Below, piece by piece: positions 60,287 through 64,000 of a DNA stretch of 64,000 bases (position 1 is its first letter; every line of letters starts with the position of its first letter). Under the pieces are notes generated by a model, which saw only the letters and a list, made by a program, of their open reading frames with translations, did not search any database and was not told the DNA's origin. This DNA comes from Stratiolaelaps scimitus (Eukaryota; Arthropoda; Arachnida; Mesostigmata; Laelapidae), in assembly GCA_019614645.1 (NCBI GenBank), contig JABWDB010000001.1, positions 12,503,501 to 12,567,500 of the forward strand. Reading direction: 5' to 3'. Made by a program: the position numbers and the translations under genes.

Positions 60287-62799
60287 GATCAATCACATCG
60301 GTTACACATTTGGGTTCTCACAGCGACTACATATCTTGTCTCCTTCGAACTTTCGTCACTTTTGGTAACTTGTCATTATGATTAGTTTATCATCACCCAA
60401 ATCATGACGATTTTACGGTGAGCCTGCCCCTCACACTTGGCTCATTTAGCCGTTCAAAGATCTGCGAGTCGCTCATCTCTTTAAACACTGAACACTGATA
60501 TATCGGTTCGAGCCGCTCGAAATATCATAATCACATTGTGACTTACAGGCCGTGCGTATTTGATTCTTCATTTACCGACATAGAAATACACACACGGCAT
60601 TATTATAAACGAGTAAGATCTTCGTCCATAACCAAGAAGAGAGATGGGACTAAACAATGAGCTTCGATATTAGGTAGCCGCCTGATTATTAGCGCCCTCC
60701 CCCGAACGTGAACGAGATTGGCCACACGCGGCAGCAGCCAGCTGAGCTCCCTTGTCCTGAGCAGGGAGGTCTGGCGTCACCATGGAGACCGTGCAACTCA
60801 ACGGCAGGTATAACCGAAGAGCCAGCTGTCACTCGAGGTGTGTCGCGATATATATTTGTCTGCAGTACAGCTGTATCTACTAACTGTCCATTGTCCGTCA
60901 ACCAGCCTACGATCCTGGATAGAAAGTTTCCTACTGCGGATTGAGTGAGAATTTTAACGGGCACCTTCAAGCAGCCCCGGCTGCAAACAGACTTTCGGTG
61001 GACAGCTTTTTCGAATGGGAGTGCCCACCCATTGTTCATCCGAAGTAATATCAGCCGGTATTTGAAATATGATTTATTGCGTGAAGCTCGTGATTGCGCA
61101 AAATTGCACGTCTCCAAAATTCCTCTCAAGGGTGGTGGCGATGGGGTGGAGTCTTACCAACTATCCGAAGATGCGTATTCAAAATGAGAGTCTGCGTGTA
61201 AGCTCAGCCTCTTAGATCGTCGTCGCCGTTGAGAAAATTTCATGTGCACTACCTGTTGGAGGTAGGATTTTTGCAACGCTTGGTTATTTCTGAGACTGCT
61301 GCCACAGGGGGAGGAATATTTTGGGAAGAACTGAATAATCACGAGTTTGACTCGTTCTCAAACCTTTAATCTGAATGTGTCATTTCTCGATAAAACGCCA
61401 CTCTACATAGAATATCGAATATGTTTACACTAACACTTCACAAGGAAGTAGAGAACACTGGACTCGCTTCGCGTGATGAGTCGAAATTTCTCACCGCAGC
61501 CAGATTCCCCATGAAAATGATGTTCGACATCGAGATGTTGCCCATATATAATATAGGCAATTTATTTGTTCTTCTGTTCCCCATTTGTTATCTGTTCTAC
61601 TGTTGCCCATATATAATATAGGCACATTATGTTCTTCTACAGACTCGTACAGCTTGTATTTTTCTATGTGCCGTGAGGCCTTCTACAGCTACAGAATAAT
61701 ACTGATGCACTATAATGATTCTCAAATAGTGAATCCGAGAACCGAATGTTAATTTCGTTGAAAATACCCCTAACTGTATTTATTCAGAGTTAATTAAAAA
61801 CGATAGCAAAAAAACCAAGTCAAGTTATATAAGCGCATACACCTAACAACGACGTCTCCGGCGCATCACATGCAACATGCCAGTATATGTGTCTGTGTCA
61901 AACAATATGCACGTTTCACTATATGAAACTTCCTTCGGTTGGCTGCGGTTCAAAAGAAGATTATCACGTTCTCGTTGTGAATAATATATTTGTCTGGTGG
62001 ACACTTAATCTCCCACACGAGTTCGCTCAGCCAAGCAAGACATAATTCATATTAAGTTACCTAGCAGTCTTTCAAACGGAGAAGAGTCTAACGTCGGATG
62101 TCAGAAGAGCTTAACAATAAGTCTAACTGTGCGAGAAGCATACACATATAACAGCTTTCAGGTTATATCTCATCCGCGGTCTCGAGTAACGTCATATAAC
62201 GTCACATCATATCTAGTAACGCAATGGGCATGATCACCAAATCTTGCATCAGCGAGGAAGCTGCGTTCTAGAGTAAAATGTCAAATCGTATCGCTTCGTT
62301 GAGGTTTGTAAGGCTTCATTGTACGATATACATATGGCGACAATGTGCTATGATGTATTGGAGAAAAATATGTTATCAGATTTGACTGCATAATATAAAA
62401 CTAATACGTAGCATTGAAGAACGACAAAAAATGCTGGTTAATCGTACTTCTTAAATACCAAATAAAAATCCCCACGAGATGGGGGTGATTTGCACAGTGG
62501 TTGCTGATTGGGCCTGCTGCTAATATTGAAATTTTGGGATCGTTCGTTGAACGGTACGGGAGACAGACAAATGTGTAGCCCGGTGTATTTCGTGTATTTT
62601 TTTAATTTTTCGTGTAATTTTCAGGTTTCAGCCAACACAACGTCGTTCCACCATGGGGCCGTACGGTTCTGCAAAAAGCCACGTTCTCCAACATATTTAT
62701 TTTCCAATTCAATTCAAATTCTGCTTTATTGACCAAGAGGAGTGGTGAGAAACATGGCAGACCGATGGGAATTAGCGGTACTGTATTATTGTCCTGTAC
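60287..62799. other. Upstream of CFAP418; no supported gene
   Basis: A GC-richer patch at 60,690-61,150 is open on both strands. It contains an ATG in a good context at about 60,781 with a donor-like GCAG|GTATAA 24 bases later, but no exon chain follows. The patch could be a CpG promoter. An imperfect duplication lies at 61,535-61,625. Confidence 0.4.
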
Positions 62800-64000
62800 T
62801 ATTATAAAGGAGAGGACGCTTAGTCAGGACGCCGAGTAGAGCTCCTATACGTGGCACGCAAAATTCGCGGTACCCTACATGGAAATGTGTTATTCAATTT
62901 TTCACAAACAGAATCAGTGTAGAATCCGGGCTTTTGACAATGAAACATTTGAAAATATAGCAACTATAGAGTGGCTGTAATGGCAACTTTGCGCGTGGAG
63001 GTTGGCGTATCGTCTCTACAACATCAGTCACCAACTGCTCTGGAGCAGCAGTCGGTCGTTTTCGCAGTGGATAGATAAATACACTTTCAAGTTCTCTACA
63101 TAAAACTTAGAGGATACTCCTACTTTAAGATCCCTCTTTAGAACCACAACAAAGACACAGAATAATCGGGGGTCTAAATATGATCCTTGGGGAGCTCCCA
63201 AGGGGTAAGATCAAATTCGAGCTTGCCATTCAATTTAATGCGGAAATTTCGATTCGTGAGATAACTTCCAATCCAGTTTTACGGTTTTAAAATTAACTTT
63301 CAAGTCTCGGAGCTCGGAAATGAGTGGGTGGTGGTTAACTGGAGTTCCGTTAATAAGCAAAAACTTTGTATTGCATTAACACGGTCAAGAGCCTTGGGAA
63401 GGAACAAAGTATATACAGTCAAAGTCAACCTTGGCATTCTGGAACGCAGCCCAGTAATAAATCCCCTCTAGAAGCAATGTCTCAGTTGACCTTGCTTTTG
63501 TGAAACCGCGTTAGTATTTATCAAGAAAGTAGTTTGAAGAGAGACAGTGATGAATGCAGATAATGTGGTAAATGTGGTCAATTCTCTCAAACAAGAAACA
63601 CGCTATGGGACCTTGTGCGACAGGACGGTAATTGTCTATATCGCATTTATCTTTACCGTTGTGAACGGGCATGACGGTCGGTAGTCTAAGGAGGTCGGAG
63701 GAGCTGCCCTCTCGCAGGAGCGGCTCAAGATGAGCTTAAGATGTACGAGAAGGGCAGCGTCAAGTTTTTCGTGTAGATTTCTTGAAATATTCGAGGGAGC
63801 TGGTTTATCTTTTGCAGAATAGTTGTCTAGTGTGATGTCAACGACTAGGACAGGGCAAAATGAACGGAAAGATGAACTCAGGTGGGGAGGGAACCAGTCC
63901 GACGAACAAAAACTGAATCAAAGGCCTCCTTAAAAGCTTCGACCTAATCTGCCATTAATTTACAAAATGTTATTTTGTTAGTCTATTCCTTCGCAGGAGC
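62800..64000 (-). pseudogene. Decayed LINE reverse-transcriptase fragment, running off the window end
   Basis: Minus-strand translation, with stops and frame changes, gives the ordered motifs of a non-LTR reverse transcriptase. These are ITLDNYSAKDKPAPSNIS and LHEKLDAALLVHLK, then VMPVHNGKDKCDIDNYRPVA (around 63,626-63,665), RGFTKARSTETLLLEG, GAPQGSYLDPRLF (63,181-63,198 for the GAPQGS part) and SKFYVENLKVYLSIH. The catalytic YADD is YVEN at 63,091-63,102, so it is dead. The 5' part lies beyond 64,000. The 3' limit near 62,800 is approximate. A Jockey/I-like clade is the best guess. Confidence 0.75.

Noticed and set aside
60689..61129. Minus-strand 147-codon frame and a plus-strand mini first exon at about 60,781-60,804
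   Set aside because: The frame has no natural domain pattern, and no downstream exon joins the mini-exon in phase without an early stop.
1..64000. CRISPR arrays, operons, ribosome binding sites, rRNA genes
   Set aside because: The DNA is nuclear eukaryotic. Repeats are dinucleotide and trinucleotide satellites without spacers, and no rRNA-like sequence was seen. tRNAs could not be searched reliably by eye.

Overview
The window is animal nuclear DNA, most likely from an arthropod. Its genes are split by GT-AG introns, they are recognisable metazoan families, and the non-coding DNA is full of (TA)n, (TAA)n and (CT/GA)n microsatellites plus mariner and LINE remnants. A chelicerate such as a mite would fit, but nothing in the sequence fixes the lineage.

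Layout. (1) 1-9,287: non-coding, with a decayed LINE ORF1 (gag-like) fragment on the minus strand at about 2,255-2,740 and GC-rich CpG-bearing stretches that may hold the promoter and 5' UTR of the next gene. (2) 9,288-28,221, plus strand: eleven phase-consistent coding exons of a vesicular glutamate transporter (VGLUT, SLC17 family), giving 623 residues. Only the initiator exon is missing. The intron between exons 5 and 6 carries a mariner element (19,535-20,819) with perfect 32-bp inverted repeats, a TA target duplication and two in-frame stops. (3) 28,222-48,549: about 20 kb of AT-rich, microsatellite-dense DNA, probably including the VGLUT 3' UTR, with one weak candidate exon near 39.7-40.0 kb. 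(4) 48,550-48,984, minus strand: a strongly coding terminal exon of an unrecognised gene. (5) 50,339-53,829, plus strand: a complete four-exon DEAD-box helicase, DDX56 (559 aa), whose stop codon overlaps an AATAAA signal. (6) 54.9-58.6 kb, minus strand: coding-like exons of one or more unrecognised genes. (7) 58,976-60,286, minus strand: a complete three-exon CFAP418 (C8orf37) homologue, 155 aa. (8) about 62,800-64,000, minus strand: a decayed LINE reverse-transcriptase fragment running off the window end.

The genes are not a functional cluster. VGLUT loads glutamate into synaptic vesicles, DDX56 works in nucleolar large-subunit ribosome assembly, and CFAP418 is a ciliary or photoreceptor-associated protein. 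All identifications come from reading translated motifs and splice phases by eye. No database search was run, and no tRNA, snRNA or miRNA search was possible.
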